Of a stretch of 64,000 bases of DNA, positions 1 to 8,674 are shown in pieces. The notes beneath the pieces were generated by a model. It was not told the DNA's origin. It saw only the letters and a program-made list of their open reading frames with translations, and did not search any database. The number at the start of each line of letters is the position of its first letter. Positions within the stretch are counted from its first letter, which is position 1. Origin of the DNA: Emticicia oligotrophica DSM 17448 (GTDB taxonomy: Bacteria > Bacteroidota > Bacteroidia > Cytophagales > Spirosomataceae); assembly GCF_000263195.1 (NCBI RefSeq), contig NC_018748.1:3968001-4032000 (forward strand), given 5' to 3'. Made by a program: the position numbers and the translations under genes.

Positions 1-682
1 AACTGCAATTGCTAAAATTAAAGACTTAGTTAATAATAGTTTACCGAAGGTTTTAGCCGAATTTGAAAAACTTTTCAATAGAAATAGAATATTTATTGAT
101 AGAGTTGTGAATGTAGGTCCAATTACTGGTGAACGAGCATTGGAATACGGTTTTACTGGACCAAATCTTCGTGCAGCAGGTATTGACTATGATGTTCGTG
201 TAATGGAGCCATACTCTTCGTATGAAGATTTTGAATTTGATATTCCAGTAGGACACAATGGAGATACATACGACCGTTTCATGGTTCGTAACCAAGAAAT
301 GTGGGAAAGTATGAAAATCATCCGTCAAGCACTTGATAATCTTCCAGAAGGGCCATATTACGCGAATGCAAACCATTATTACCTTCCTCCAAAGCATGAT
401 GTTTACAAAAACATGGAAGCCTTGATTTATCATTTCAAGATTGTAATGGGAGAAATCGATGCACCAGCTGGTGAAGTTTATCACGCTGTTGAAGGGGGTA
501 ATGGAGAACTTGGATTTTATTTGGTGAGTGATGGTGGACGTGCTCCTTACCGTTTACACTTCCGTCGTCCGAGCTTTATTTATTATCAAGCATACCCAGA
601 GATGTGCAAAGGTGTATCAATTTCTGATGCCATCGCAATTATGAGTAGCTTAAACGTAATTGCCGGTGAGTTAGATGCTTAA
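1..682 (+). CDS. nuoD: NADH-quinone oxidoreductase subunit D, 3' part (start lies before the window)
   Basis: This is the C-terminal part of the 49-kDa subunit of respiratory complex I, a peripheral-arm subunit at the quinone site. The frame is open from base 2, so the GTG at 107 is only an internal codon. Family blocks visible are GPITGERALEYGFTGPNLRA, the segment GNGELGFYLVSDGG, and RAPYRLHFRRPSF near the end. About 226 codons are present of a usual 400 or so. It is followed after 14 bp by nuoE, and seven nuo genes run in the same direction, so they are probably co-transcribed. The identification is secure; whether a fused nuoCD exists upstream cannot be seen. Confidence 0.95.
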   Translation, partial: TAIAKIKDLVNNSLPKVLAEFEKLFNRNRIFIDRVVNVGPITGERALEYGFTGPNLRAAGIDYDVRVMEPYSSYEDFEFDIPVGHNGDTYDRFMVRNQEMWESMKIIRQALDNLPEGPYYANANHYYLPPKHDVYKNMEALIYHFKIVMGEIDAPAGEVYHAVEGGNGELGFYLVSDGGRAPYRLHFRRPSFIYYQAYPEMCKGVSISDAIAIMSSLNVIAGELDA

Positions 683-696
683 TAAATGATTATACA

Positions 697-1191
697 ATGA
701 CTGAGAATAAAAATATAGTTTTTACACCCGAAAGATTGGCGAAAGTCCAAGAAATTATTGCTCGTTATCCAGAAGGACGTCAGAAGTCAGCTCTATTACC
801 AATCATGCACTTAGCTCAAGAGCAATTTGCATGGATGAGTACTGAAGTAATGGATTATGTAGCAAGTTTATTAAACATCAAGCCTGTTGAGGTTTATGAA
901 GTGGCAACATTTTATACAATGTTTCACTTAGAGCCGGTAGGTAAGCACGTAATTGAGTATTGCCGTACGGGCCCATGTGTATTGATGGGTGGTGAAGAAG
1001 TTTTCGACCATTTACAAAAGAAATTAGGCATTAAGAAAGGAGAAACTACTTCTGATGGTCTATTTACTTTGAAAGAAGTTGAATGTTTGGCTGCTTGTGG
1101 TTGGGGACCTTGTTTCCAAATTCGTGAAAAATATTATATGCACTTGAACAACCAGAAAGTTGACGAAATTATTGAAGAACTTTCTAAGTAA
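697..1191 (+). CDS. nuoE: NADH-quinone oxidoreductase subunit E (24 kDa, 2Fe-2S)
   Basis: Thioredoxin-fold subunit of the NADH-oxidising module of complex I, carrying the N1a 2Fe-2S cluster. The 164-residue length is normal. The four cluster cysteines are visible as C89-x4-C94 and C130-x3-C134, in CRTGPC and CLAAC. The segment EVATFYTMFHLEPVGKH is typical of the family. It lies 14 bp after nuoD and 9 bp before nuoF, inside the nuo operon. NuoE, NuoF and NuoG together form the electron-input arm, so this enzyme should use NADH rather than reduced ferredoxin. Confidence 0.96.
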   Translation: MTENKNIVFTPERLAKVQEIIARYPEGRQKSALLPIMHLAQEQFAWMSTEVMDYVASLLNIKPVEVYEVATFYTMFHLEPVGKHVIEYCRTGPCVLMGGEEVFDHLQKKLGIKKGETTSDGLFTLKEVECLAACGWGPCFQIREKYYMHLNNQKVDEIIEELSK

Positions 1192-1200
1192 TAAAGAGAT

Positions 1201-2538
1201 ATGTCACTAAAAATATTAACCGAACATTGTAATACAACAGGAATCGAAACTTTCGAAGTTTACCGTAAAAAAGGCGGTTACACTGCTGTGGAAAAAGCTT
1301 TGAAGAAAATGACTCCTGATGAGGTTGTTGAAGAAGTTAAAAAGTCAGGCGTTCGTGGTCGCGGAGGTGCAGGTTTCCCCATGGGAATGAAGTGGTCTTT
1401 TTTAGCAAAACCTGAAGGTGTTCCACGTTATTTGGTATGTAATGCCGATGAGTCTGAACCTGGTACTTTCAAAGACCATTATTTGATGAAAACTATCCCT
1501 CATTTATTAGTTGAGGGGATGATTATATCAAGCTATGCTCTAGGTGCAAATAAATCTTTCATTTATGTGAGAGGTGAATTGATGTACGTTGTGCGTATTC
1601 TTGAAAAAGCCATTGAAGAGGCTAAAGCTGCTGGTTTCTTAGGTAAAAATATCCTTGGAAGTGGCTACGATTTAGAATTAGTAGTTCAACCAGGCGGTGG
1701 TGCTTATATTTGCGGAGAAGAAACAGCCCTTTTAGAATCATTGGAAGGTAAACGTGGTAATCCACGTAACAAGCCACCTTTCCCTGCGGTAAAAGGTCTT
1801 TATCAATCGCCAACGGTGGTAAATAATGTTGAATCAATTTCAACTGTTTCTTGGATTATCAACAATGGTGGTGAGGCTTATGCTGCAGTAGGTGTTGGTA
1901 AAAGTACAGGTACAAAATTGATTTCAGCTTCAGGACATATCAATAAACCTGGGGTATACGAAATTGAGTTAGGTTTATCTTGTGATGAATTCTTGAACTC
2001 TGATGAGTATTGTGGAGGCGTTCGCACAGGACATCGCCTAAAGGCAGTTGTTGCTGGAGGTTCTTCAGTTCCAATTGTACCGGGTACATTATTCTTAAAA
2101 AATGCCAACGGCGAAGATAGATTGATGTCTTATGAGTCGCTATCAGACGGAGGATTTGCAACAGGAACGATGTTAGGTTCGGGCGGTTTTATCGTTTTTG
2201 ATGAAACGGCTTGTATCGTACGTAATACTTGGAATTTCTCACGTTTTTACGAGCATGAATCTTGCGGACAATGTTCTCCTTGCCGTGAAGGAACTGGTTG
2301 GATGCAAAAGGTATTAAATCGAATTGAGCATGGTAAAGGTTCAATGAGTGACATAGATTTATTGGTTGATGTTTCTAAGAAAATTGAAGGAAATACAATT
2401 TGTCCACTAGGCGATGCGGCTTCTTGGCCAGTAGCAAGTGCAATTCGTCATTTCCGTGATGAATTTGAATGGCACATCAAGCATCCAAATGAAGCTATCA
2501 AACCTGGTGCTGTTTACCCAGGAGCTGTGTTAGTTTAA
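1201..2538 (+). CDS. nuoF: NADH-quinone oxidoreductase subunit F (NADH/FMN-binding, 51 kDa)
   Basis: This subunit binds NADH and FMN and accepts the hydride in complex I. At 445 residues it is full length. The flavin/NADH region has GVRGRGGAGFPMGMKW (about residues 50-66) and PGGGAYICGEETAL. An SLBB-type segment follows, and the C-terminal 4Fe-4S (N3) ligands are C355-x2-C358-x2-C361 plus C401 in NTICPLGDAA. The ATG is 9 bp after the nuoE stop. No key residue is missing. Confidence 0.97.
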   Translation: MSLKILTEHCNTTGIETFEVYRKKGGYTAVEKALKKMTPDEVVEEVKKSGVRGRGGAGFPMGMKWSFLAKPEGVPRYLVCNADESEPGTFKDHYLMKTIPHLLVEGMIISSYALGANKSFIYVRGELMYVVRILEKAIEEAKAAGFLGKNILGSGYDLELVVQPGGGAYICGEETALLESLEGKRGNPRNKPPFPAVKGLYQSPTVVNNVESISTVSWIINNGGEAYAAVGVGKSTGTKLISASGHINKPGVYEIELGLSCDEFLNSDEYCGGVRTGHRLKAVVAGGSSVPIVPGTLFLKNANGEDRLMSYESLSDGGFATGTMLGSGGFIVFDETACIVRNTWNFSRFYEHESCGQCSPCREGTGWMQKVLNRIEHGKGSMSDIDLLVDVSKKIEGNTICPLGDAASWPVASAIRHFRDEFEWHIKHPNEAIKPGAVYPGAVLV

Positions 2539-2588
2539 TATAGCTTAAATAATAAAAAAGATTTGAAGTTTATTTATCAGAAAGACTG

Positions 2589-3680
2589 ATGGAAGATATA
2601 AAACCAACAATGTTCAAAGTTACAGTTGACGGCATTGAAATTGAAGTTGCTCCGGGCACAACAATCATGCAGGCAGCTCGTAAAATCGGTCCAGAGGTAG
2701 CTCCTCCAGCCATGTGCTACTACGAACCTTTGAAAGGTTCGGGCGGTAAATGTCGTGCTTGTTTAGTAAAAGTGTCTGCTGGTTCTGCCAAAGACCCACG
2801 CCCAATGCCTAAATTAGTTGCTTCTTGTATTACACAAGTGCAAGATGGTATGGTGGTTGAAAACTTTACTAATCCACAAGTTGTAGAAGCACGTAAAGGT
2901 GTGGTTGAGTTTTTGTTATTAAATCATCCACTTGATTGTCCAATTTGTGACCAAGCAGGTGAGTGCCATTTACAAGATTTTGCTTTTGAAAATGGTGTAA
3001 GTACAACTCGCTACCAAGAAGAACGTCGTACGTTTGAGAAAGAAGATATTGGTCCTTACATCCAATTACACATGACTCGTTGTGTATTGTGTTATAGATG
3101 CGTTTATACAGCAGACCAAATTACCGACGGCCGTGTGCATGGTGTAATGGGTAGAGGAGACCACGCCGAAATTTCAACTTATATTGGTAAAGCCATTGAT
3201 AATGACTTCTCAGGAAACGTTATTGATGTGTGCCCAGTAGGAGCGTTAACGGATAAAACATACCGTTTTAAGAATCGTGTCTGGTTCTCAAAACCTGTTG
3301 ATGCACATTGTAATTGCGAAAAATGCAGTGGAAATGTTCAATTATGGTATAGAGGAGACGAGGTAATTCGTGTAACTGCTCGTAAAAATGAATGGGGTGA
3401 AGTAAAAGAATTCATTTGTAATACTTGTCGCTTCGAAAGAAAGAAAACTAGCGATTGGACAATCGAAGGGCCTTCAAAGGTAAACAGAGCCTCAGTTATT
3501 TCAGCTAATAAATATGCTGGAAACTTAGTGAAGAAACCAGAGTTTGCCTTGAAATTAGCAGAATCTCAATTCAAAAATATTGATGATACGCGTCCATACG
3601 TAAATGAAATGGCCGAAATCAAACAATCAGATGATTACAAAGCTTTAATGAAGAAGAATGAAGGTTTCTTCAAAAAGTAA
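2589..3680 (+). CDS. nuoG: NADH-quinone oxidoreductase subunit G, short form
   Basis: Iron-sulfur subunit that relays electrons from NuoE/F to the quinone-facing arm. The N-terminal ferredoxin domain has C43-x11-C55-x2-C58-x21-C80. Next comes the His/Cys ligand block NHPLDCPICDQAGECHLQDF, then a 4Fe-4S domain with CVLCYRC and VIDVCPVGALT, then a zinc-like CNCEKCSGN segment. It has only 363 residues, whereas enterobacterial NuoG is about 900. The large molybdopterin-oxidoreductase-like C-terminal domain is absent. A short NuoG is known in Bacteroidota and the reading frame shows no break, so this looks like the natural form rather than a truncation. Confidence 0.9.
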   Translation: MEDIKPTMFKVTVDGIEIEVAPGTTIMQAARKIGPEVAPPAMCYYEPLKGSGGKCRACLVKVSAGSAKDPRPMPKLVASCITQVQDGMVVENFTNPQVVEARKGVVEFLLLNHPLDCPICDQAGECHLQDFAFENGVSTTRYQEERRTFEKEDIGPYIQLHMTRCVLCYRCVYTADQITDGRVHGVMGRGDHAEISTYIGKAIDNDFSGNVIDVCPVGALTDKTYRFKNRVWFSKPVDAHCNCEKCSGNVQLWYRGDEVIRVTARKNEWGEVKEFICNTCRFERKKTSDWTIEGPSKVNRASVISANKYAGNLVKKPEFALKLAESQFKNIDDTRPYVNEMAEIKQSDDYKALMKKNEGFFKK

Positions 3681-3768
3681 TTTTTTTGAAATAGATTATT
3701 AAAATAAATTCGAAGTATCGACTCTTAGAGTTCATATTTCATCAATTGTACTTCGTAAATTTTTTATT

Positions 3769-4944
3769 ATGAGTTCTTTTGTACAATGGCTTACCGAAAG
3801 CATGTTTCTTTGGAAAGCTCTTATTATTATCGTAATTTTTGCTATCACTTTAGGTATTGCAGCTTATTCAACTTGGGCTGAGCGTAAGGTTGCAGCTTAT
3901 ATTCAAGACCGCCGTGGGCCTAACCGTGCTGGTTGGGGTGGTTTATTACAACCCTTAGCTGATGCGGGAAAAATGTTCTTCAAAGAAGATTTCATACCTG
4001 CAGAAGCAGACCGTTGGTTATTTATCTTAGGTCCATGTTTATCAATGTTCACCGCCTTGATGTCTAGTGCAGTAGTTCCTTTTGGTGATTCATTTATGAT
4101 TGGAAGTAAAGAGGTTTTTGTACAAGGTATTGAAATTAATATTGGTATTCTTTACATCTTTGGTGTTGTTTCATTGGGTGTTTATGGCTTAATGATTGGC
4201 GGTTGGGCATCGAATAATAAATTCTCTTTGTTAGGTGCTATTCGTGCGGCTTCACAAAACATTAGTTATGAACTTGCAATGGGTATGTCAATTATTGCAA
4301 TTTTGATGATGTCGGGTACATTATCAGTACGTGAAATCGTTGAACAACAACATGGTGGAAATTGGAATGTGTTTTATCAACCACTCGGATTTCTGATATT
4401 CATTGTTTGTGCATTTGCTGAATGTAACCGTACGCCATTTGACTTACCAGAATGTGAAAACGAATTAGTTGGTGGATATCATACAGAATATAGCTCTATG
4501 AAATTAGGTTTTTACCTTTTCGCTGAGTATATAAATATGTTCTCTTCTTCTGCTGTAACAGCTTGTTTATTTTTTGGTGGGTATAATTATCCAGGTATGG
4601 ATTTTGTTGAAACACAGTTAGTTAGTGCTTTAGGCTTAAATTTAGGACATAATATTGCCACATTGGTTGGTATTGGTTCGATGTTTACCAAAATTTTATT
4701 TGGAATTTTCTTCTTTATGTGGGTTCGTTGGACAGTACCAAGATTCCGTTATGACCAACTAATGAATCTAGGTTGGAAAGGCTTAATTCCATTAGCAGTT
4801 GGAAACCTTGTTGTAACAGCAGCGGCAATTTTATCTGGGTACAAATTAATTGGTATTTGGGTTGGTTTAGCAATTTTGGTTACTATCATCTCAATTGCTT
4901 GGTCATTTCGCCCTAAAAAGAAAAATGCAGTTTTAGGGGCATAA
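3769..4944 (+). CDS. nuoH: NADH-quinone oxidoreductase subunit H (membrane)
   Basis: Membrane subunit at the junction of the two arms of complex I, lining the quinone tunnel. The 391-residue protein is highly hydrophobic with about eight or nine membrane segments. Diagnostic blocks are RRGPNRAGWGGLLQPLADA in the first cytoplasmic loop and CNRTPFDLPECENELVGGYH in the middle. Spacing from nuoG is 88 bp and contains no convincing terminator. It is slightly longer than the enterobacterial protein, mostly at the C-terminus. Confidence 0.96.
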   Translation: MSSFVQWLTESMFLWKALIIIVIFAITLGIAAYSTWAERKVAAYIQDRRGPNRAGWGGLLQPLADAGKMFFKEDFIPAEADRWLFILGPCLSMFTALMSSAVVPFGDSFMIGSKEVFVQGIEINIGILYIFGVVSLGVYGLMIGGWASNNKFSLLGAIRAASQNISYELAMGMSIIAILMMSGTLSVREIVEQQHGGNWNVFYQPLGFLIFIVCAFAECNRTPFDLPECENELVGGYHTEYSSMKLGFYLFAEYINMFSSSAVTACLFFGGYNYPGMDFVETQLVSALGLNLGHNIATLVGIGSMFTKILFGIFFFMWVRWTVPRFRYDQLMNLGWKGLIPLAVGNLVVTAAAILSGYKLIGIWVGLAILVTIISIAWSFRPKKKNAVLGA

Positions 4945-5022
4945 ATTAAGAGAGTGTTTCTCAAATTTATAAAATGAATGTTGTTAAGCCCTTAATAATT
5001 AATGGGCTAAATTATAAAGATT

Positions 5023-5568
5023 ATGCAGTTAACTAATAGAGCAAAAAAAACTGATAAATCCGAGATGAGTTTGTTTGAGAGAAGCTATTTACCTTCACTC
5101 GCAACAGGCTTAGGTATTACTATTAAGCACTTCTTTCAAAAGAAAGCTACAATTGAATACCCTGAACAAAAACGTTATTTAGGACCAGTTTTTCGTGGAC
5201 ATCACATCTTGAAAAGAGATGAAGAAGGCCGTGAACGTTGTACAGCATGTGGACTTTGTGCAGTTGCATGTCCTGCTGAAGCAATTTCAATGGTTGCACA
5301 AGAACGTGTGAAAGGCGAAGAGCATCTATATCGCGAAGAAAAATATGCCGCAGTATATGAAATTAATATGTTGCGTTGTATTTTCTGTGGTTTATGTGAA
5401 GAGGCTTGTCCGAAACAGGCTGTTTATTTACGCCATGATAAATTCGTTCCAGTTTTCACAGACCGTTCTGATGTAATTTACGGTAAAGACCAGTTGGTAG
5501 AAGATATGAATCAACGCTATCATAGAGATGCATGGACAAAAGAAGATGCCATGAAACTTTGGAAGTAA
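5023..5568 (+). CDS. nuoI: NADH-quinone oxidoreductase subunit I (two 4Fe-4S clusters)
   Basis: Ferredoxin-like subunit carrying clusters N6a and N6b, passing electrons to the N2 cluster. Two canonical motifs are visible: CTACGLCAVACPAEAI starting at C73 and CIFCGLCEEACPKQAV starting at C119. Length (181 residues) is normal. It sits 78 bp after nuoH and 44 bp before nuoJ. Confidence 0.96.
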   Translation: MQLTNRAKKTDKSEMSLFERSYLPSLATGLGITIKHFFQKKATIEYPEQKRYLGPVFRGHHILKRDEEGRERCTACGLCAVACPAEAISMVAQERVKGEEHLYREEKYAAVYEINMLRCIFCGLCEEACPKQAVYLRHDKFVPVFTDRSDVIYGKDQLVEDMNQRYHRDAWTKEDAMKLWK

Positions 5569-5612
5569 AAAATCATTCATTTAGGCTTCTTGCCACAGAT
5601 TAGATACAAATT

Positions 5613-6149
5613 ATGCAAAATATTCTTAGCTTACCGCCAATTTGGTATACTTTCGCAATTCTTTCAGTGCTTACACTTTTCGGGGCATTGGGTACAATTA
5701 TGTCGAAAAACCCTGTTCATAGTGTAATTTATTTGATTGTTACCTTTTTTTCAATTTCTGCACACTATATTCTATTAAACGCACAGTTTTTAGCTGCGGT
5801 AAACATCATTGTCTATGCAGGTGCAATCATGGTTCTTTTCTTATTTGTAATCATGTTCTTGAATCTGAGACAGGAATCAGATGAGCTAAAAAACAACAAG
5901 ATTATTACTGTAGCAATTGCAACTGCAGTTCTGTTGGGAGGTGTTTTGATTTTATTCTTAAGAAGAGCCGGGAAAGAAGGAGCTGAAAAGTTTGGTTTCA
6001 ATTCGCAAACAGGCATGGTTGAAGTGCTAGGTAAATCTTTATATGGAGAGTATTTACTTCCTTTTGAGTTAGTATCAGTTTTATTTTTAGTAGCGATGGC
6101 GGGTGCGGTGATGCTTGCTAAGCGTGAGCCGGGAGAAAGACATTTTTAG
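5613..6149 (+). CDS. nuoJ: NADH-quinone oxidoreductase subunit J (membrane), last nuo gene present
   Basis: Small antiporter-arm membrane subunit of complex I, 178 residues with about five hydrophobic segments. The conserved third-helix region reads NIIVYAGAIMVLFLFVIMFL, and the final helix contains LFLVAMAGAVMLAKRE. In most bacteria nuoK overlaps or closely follows the nuoJ stop. Here the stop at 6147-6149 is followed by 847 bp without a recognisable gene, so nuoK, L, M and N must lie elsewhere or be missing. Confidence 0.94.
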   Translation: MQNILSLPPIWYTFAILSVLTLFGALGTIMSKNPVHSVIYLIVTFFSISAHYILLNAQFLAAVNIIVYAGAIMVLFLFVIMFLNLRQESDELKNNKIITVAIATAVLLGGVLILFLRRAGKEGAEKFGFNSQTGMVEVLGKSLYGEYLLPFELVSVLFLVAMAGAVMLAKREPGERHF

Positions 6150-6340
6150 ATTAACAATTGTTGCAATTGAGATTGATGTCAACACTTGGTATATTTCTTC
6201 TAAGAAACCTGCCAGTGTACCAATTATTGTTCGATGTACATGATTATCTATAAAGAAATAATTGGAGCAATTTCAATATCTGCTACTTCATCAAAAGTTT
6301 GTATTATGTAAGTAGGTATACCAATAGCATAAGGATAAAA
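6150..6340 (-). pseudogene. Possible decayed coding remnant of unknown family
   Basis: On the minus strand, 6340 to 6251 reads as FYPYAIGIPTYIIQTFDEVA and onward through DIEIAPIISL to a stop at 6250-6248. One base of frame shift then restores an open frame beginning DNHVHRTIIGTLAGFLEE and running toward nuoJ. The composition is protein-like rather than random AT-rich translation, but I recognise no family, and ORFs of 30 codons arise by chance in such DNA. It is a weak candidate for a gene fragment left at a rearrangement boundary. Confidence 0.22.
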
Positions 6341-6715
6341 CTAAATATTAAATCTTTACGCATCTATGCACTGAACTAGTCTTTCATTTTGATTTATCAT
6401 TGGGTTCAATTTTAATTTCTAAAAAAATAAACTTTAGCTATATTTAGTGCTAAAACAATATTTTGTTTTTATATTTTTTAAAAGAACGCCTTTATCAAAA
6501 TTTATGCCAAAAAAAGTAAGATAAAAAATGTAAGCTGTAACTGTTTGATTTGCTGTAAGTATTGTATTAAACTTTAAATTAGTTTAATCTGAGATGTTTG
6601 GCATGATTTTGGATAATTTGGTTTTGTTCGCAAAAGATATTTCCAAGAAAAAAAAAGCGTATTAAATTAACGTTTTTATCAATAAAGTATTCAAAAAGGT
6701 TCACTCAATAGACTT

Positions 6716-6750
6716 AAAGTCATCTGATATTATTGGATGACTTTTTACTT
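6716..6750 (+). terminator. Hairpin with T-run in the nuoJ-ade gap
   Basis: Nine-bp perfect stem AAAGTCATC (6716-6724) and GATGACTTT (6736-6744), with an 11-nt loop and then a T-rich tail on the plus strand. It looks like an intrinsic terminator. It is 570 bp past nuoJ, so it may end a long nuo 3' tail or a small transcript within the gap. Confidence 0.5.
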
Positions 6751-6996
6751 TTTATAATGTTTCTGCAAAGTTTTTTTTAACAAAAAATTTATTTAATGGT
6801 TTAAATATTTGTCAAAAAAATCCTACTTAGGATAACTAGATTACAAAAATTTAGACGATTATTTTAATAGATTTCTTACATTAAATTGATAATTCTTTAT
6901 TATTCATTTTAATAAATATTTTCATTGTGATTATTTGATACGTTTTTGTAAAAAAACGTTTAATTTACATGGAAAAATGAAACCCCAAGTTATTCG

Positions 6997-8640
6997 ATGA
7001 TAAACTTAAGTGCCAATATTGTCAATGTATTCGATGGAACTATTTCTTACGGAACAATAACGATAGAAAATGCTAGAATCCATCAAATTAATCTTAATGG
7101 TGCGGAAAGGGTTGGAGAGAGGTATATATTGCCAGGTCTTGTAGATTCTCATGTACATATAGAAAGTTCAATGCTTACCCCTGCACAATTTGCCCGTTTG
7201 GCAGTTGTTCATGGAACTGTAGGGACTGTATCTGACCCGCACGAAATCGCCAATGTATTAGGTGTTAGAGGTGTTGAGTTTATGATTGAGGACGGTAAAC
7301 GTGTACCGTTTAAATTTTGTTTTGGGGCACCTTCTTGTGTTCCAGCAACTACCTTCGAAACGGCAGGTGCAGAAATATCACTCAAAGATATCGCTTACCT
7401 TTTTTCATTCAAAAAGGTTGGGTATTTAGCTGAAATGATGAATTTTCCGGGTGTTTTGAATGATGCCCCCCTTGTATTGGAAAAAATTGCACTTGCACAT
7501 GCTTATAATAAGCCAGTAGATGGTCATGCTCCGGGTTTAAGAGGTGCAGCTGCAAAAAAATACATCAGTGCTGGTATTGAGACAGACCATGAATGTTTTA
7601 CGAAGGCTGAGGCATTAGAGAAGTTAAAGTTGGGTATGAAAATCTTAATTAGAGAGGGAAGTGCAGCCAAAAACTTCGAAGAATTAATCCCCTTAGCTGA
7701 AGATTATTATGCTGATATGATGTTTTGCTCAGATGATAAGCACCCAGATAATTTGGTTGAAGGGCATATTAATCAACTGATTAAAAGAGCAATAAAAAAA
7801 GGTATTGATAAATTCAAGGTTCTCAGAATGGCCACGATTAATCCAATTTTACATTATAGAATGGGAATTGGGTTACTGAGAGAAGGTGATTGGGCAGATT
7901 TTATTGTGGTTGATAGTCTTGAAGAATTTAATATTGAAGAAACTTATATCAATGGCGAAAAAGTAGCAGAAAAAGGGGTAACATTTATAGAAAACTTGCA
8001 GAGCAAAGAAATTAATAACTTTAATTGTGAACCAATTACAGCTAGTCAATTAAAGATAGAGTTACCAGAGAGAGTTAACCAAATGAGGGTCATTGAAGTC
8101 ATTGATGGCCAGCTTATTACCAATGAATTATTGGTTAAACCCAAAGTTGAAAATGGATTCGTTGTTTCGGATTTAGATAATGATGTTTTAAAAATAGTTG
8201 TTTTGAATCGCTATAAAACTTCTGCTCCATCGATTGCTTTTATTAAAAATTATGGATTAAAAGAAGGGGCTATTGCCTCATCAGTTGGACATGACTCACA
8301 CAACATTATTGCTGTGGGTGTAGATGATGTATCAATCGCTGAAGCTATAAATTTAATTATTCGTGAAAAGGGAGGTGTTTCGGCTGTTAGTAATACTAAA
8401 AAGGGGGTTTTAGGTTTACCTGTCGCTGGATTAATGAGCAGTGCAGATGGTTATATGGTTGCAGAAAGTTATACTACAATAGATAAATTTGTGAAAGAGC
8501 AGTTAAAAAGTTCGTTAAATTCACCCTTTATGAGTTTGTCGTTTATGGCACTTTTGGTAATTCCAAGCTTAAAGCTTAGTGATTTAGGATTGTTTGATGG
8601 TGAAAAATTTGAATTTGTAGATTTATTTTTAAATGAATAA
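6997..8640 (+). CDS. ade: Adenine deaminase
   Basis: Amidohydrolase converting adenine to hypoxanthine and ammonia in purine salvage. The 547-residue length is normal for the Ade family. The metal-binding motif is PGLVDSHVHIESSML near residue 48, followed by the family segment GTVGTVSDPHEIANVLG. MMFCSDDKHPDNLVEGH carries a later ligand region, and the C-terminal adenine-deaminase domain (about 380-547) contains SVGHDSHNIIAVG. It is transcribed alone and ends in a bidirectional terminator shared with the convergent ThuA gene. Confidence 0.94.
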   Translation: MINLSANIVNVFDGTISYGTITIENARIHQINLNGAERVGERYILPGLVDSHVHIESSMLTPAQFARLAVVHGTVGTVSDPHEIANVLGVRGVEFMIEDGKRVPFKFCFGAPSCVPATTFETAGAEISLKDIAYLFSFKKVGYLAEMMNFPGVLNDAPLVLEKIALAHAYNKPVDGHAPGLRGAAAKKYISAGIETDHECFTKAEALEKLKLGMKILIREGSAAKNFEELIPLAEDYYADMMFCSDDKHPDNLVEGHINQLIKRAIKKGIDKFKVLRMATINPILHYRMGIGLLREGDWADFIVVDSLEEFNIEETYINGEKVAEKGVTFIENLQSKEINNFNCEPITASQLKIELPERVNQMRVIEVIDGQLITNELLVKPKVENGFVVSDLDNDVLKIVVLNRYKTSAPSIAFIKNYGLKEGAIASSVGHDSHNIIAVGVDDVSIAEAINLIIREKGGVSAVSNTKKGVLGLPVAGLMSSADGYMVAESYTTIDKFVKEQLKSSLNSPFMSLSFMALLVIPSLKLSDLGLFDGEKFEFVDLFLNE

Positions 8641-8671
8641 AAAAGGGGTATGTTTAAATACCCCTTTTTTA
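8641..8671. terminator. Bidirectional terminator between ade and the ThuA-fusion gene
   Basis: Stem AAAAGGGGTA (8641-8650) with TACCCCTTTT (8659-8668), 8-nt loop, A-run on the left and T-run on the right. It works for both convergent transcripts: it starts right after the ade stop, and the opposing stop codon is at 8675-8677. Confidence 0.9.
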
Positions 8672-8674
8672 AAT

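Larger units (their letters stand above)
6150..6996. other. Gene-free stretch between nuoJ and ade
   Basis: 847 bp of very AT-rich sequence with no intact ORF of recognisable function on either strand. Nothing resembling nuoK was found. The left third (about 6150-6340) can be read on the minus strand as a protein-like segment interrupted by a stop or frameshift. The middle is low complexity. A hairpin with a T-run lies at 6716-6750, and a short palindrome at 6940-6959 (ACGTTTTT/AAAAACGT) sits 37 bp upstream of the ade start. Confidence 0.6.

Noticed and set aside
107-682. Separate 191-residue gene starting with GTG at 107
   Set aside because: The same frame is open back to base 2 and the upstream codons continue NuoD, so 107 is internal.
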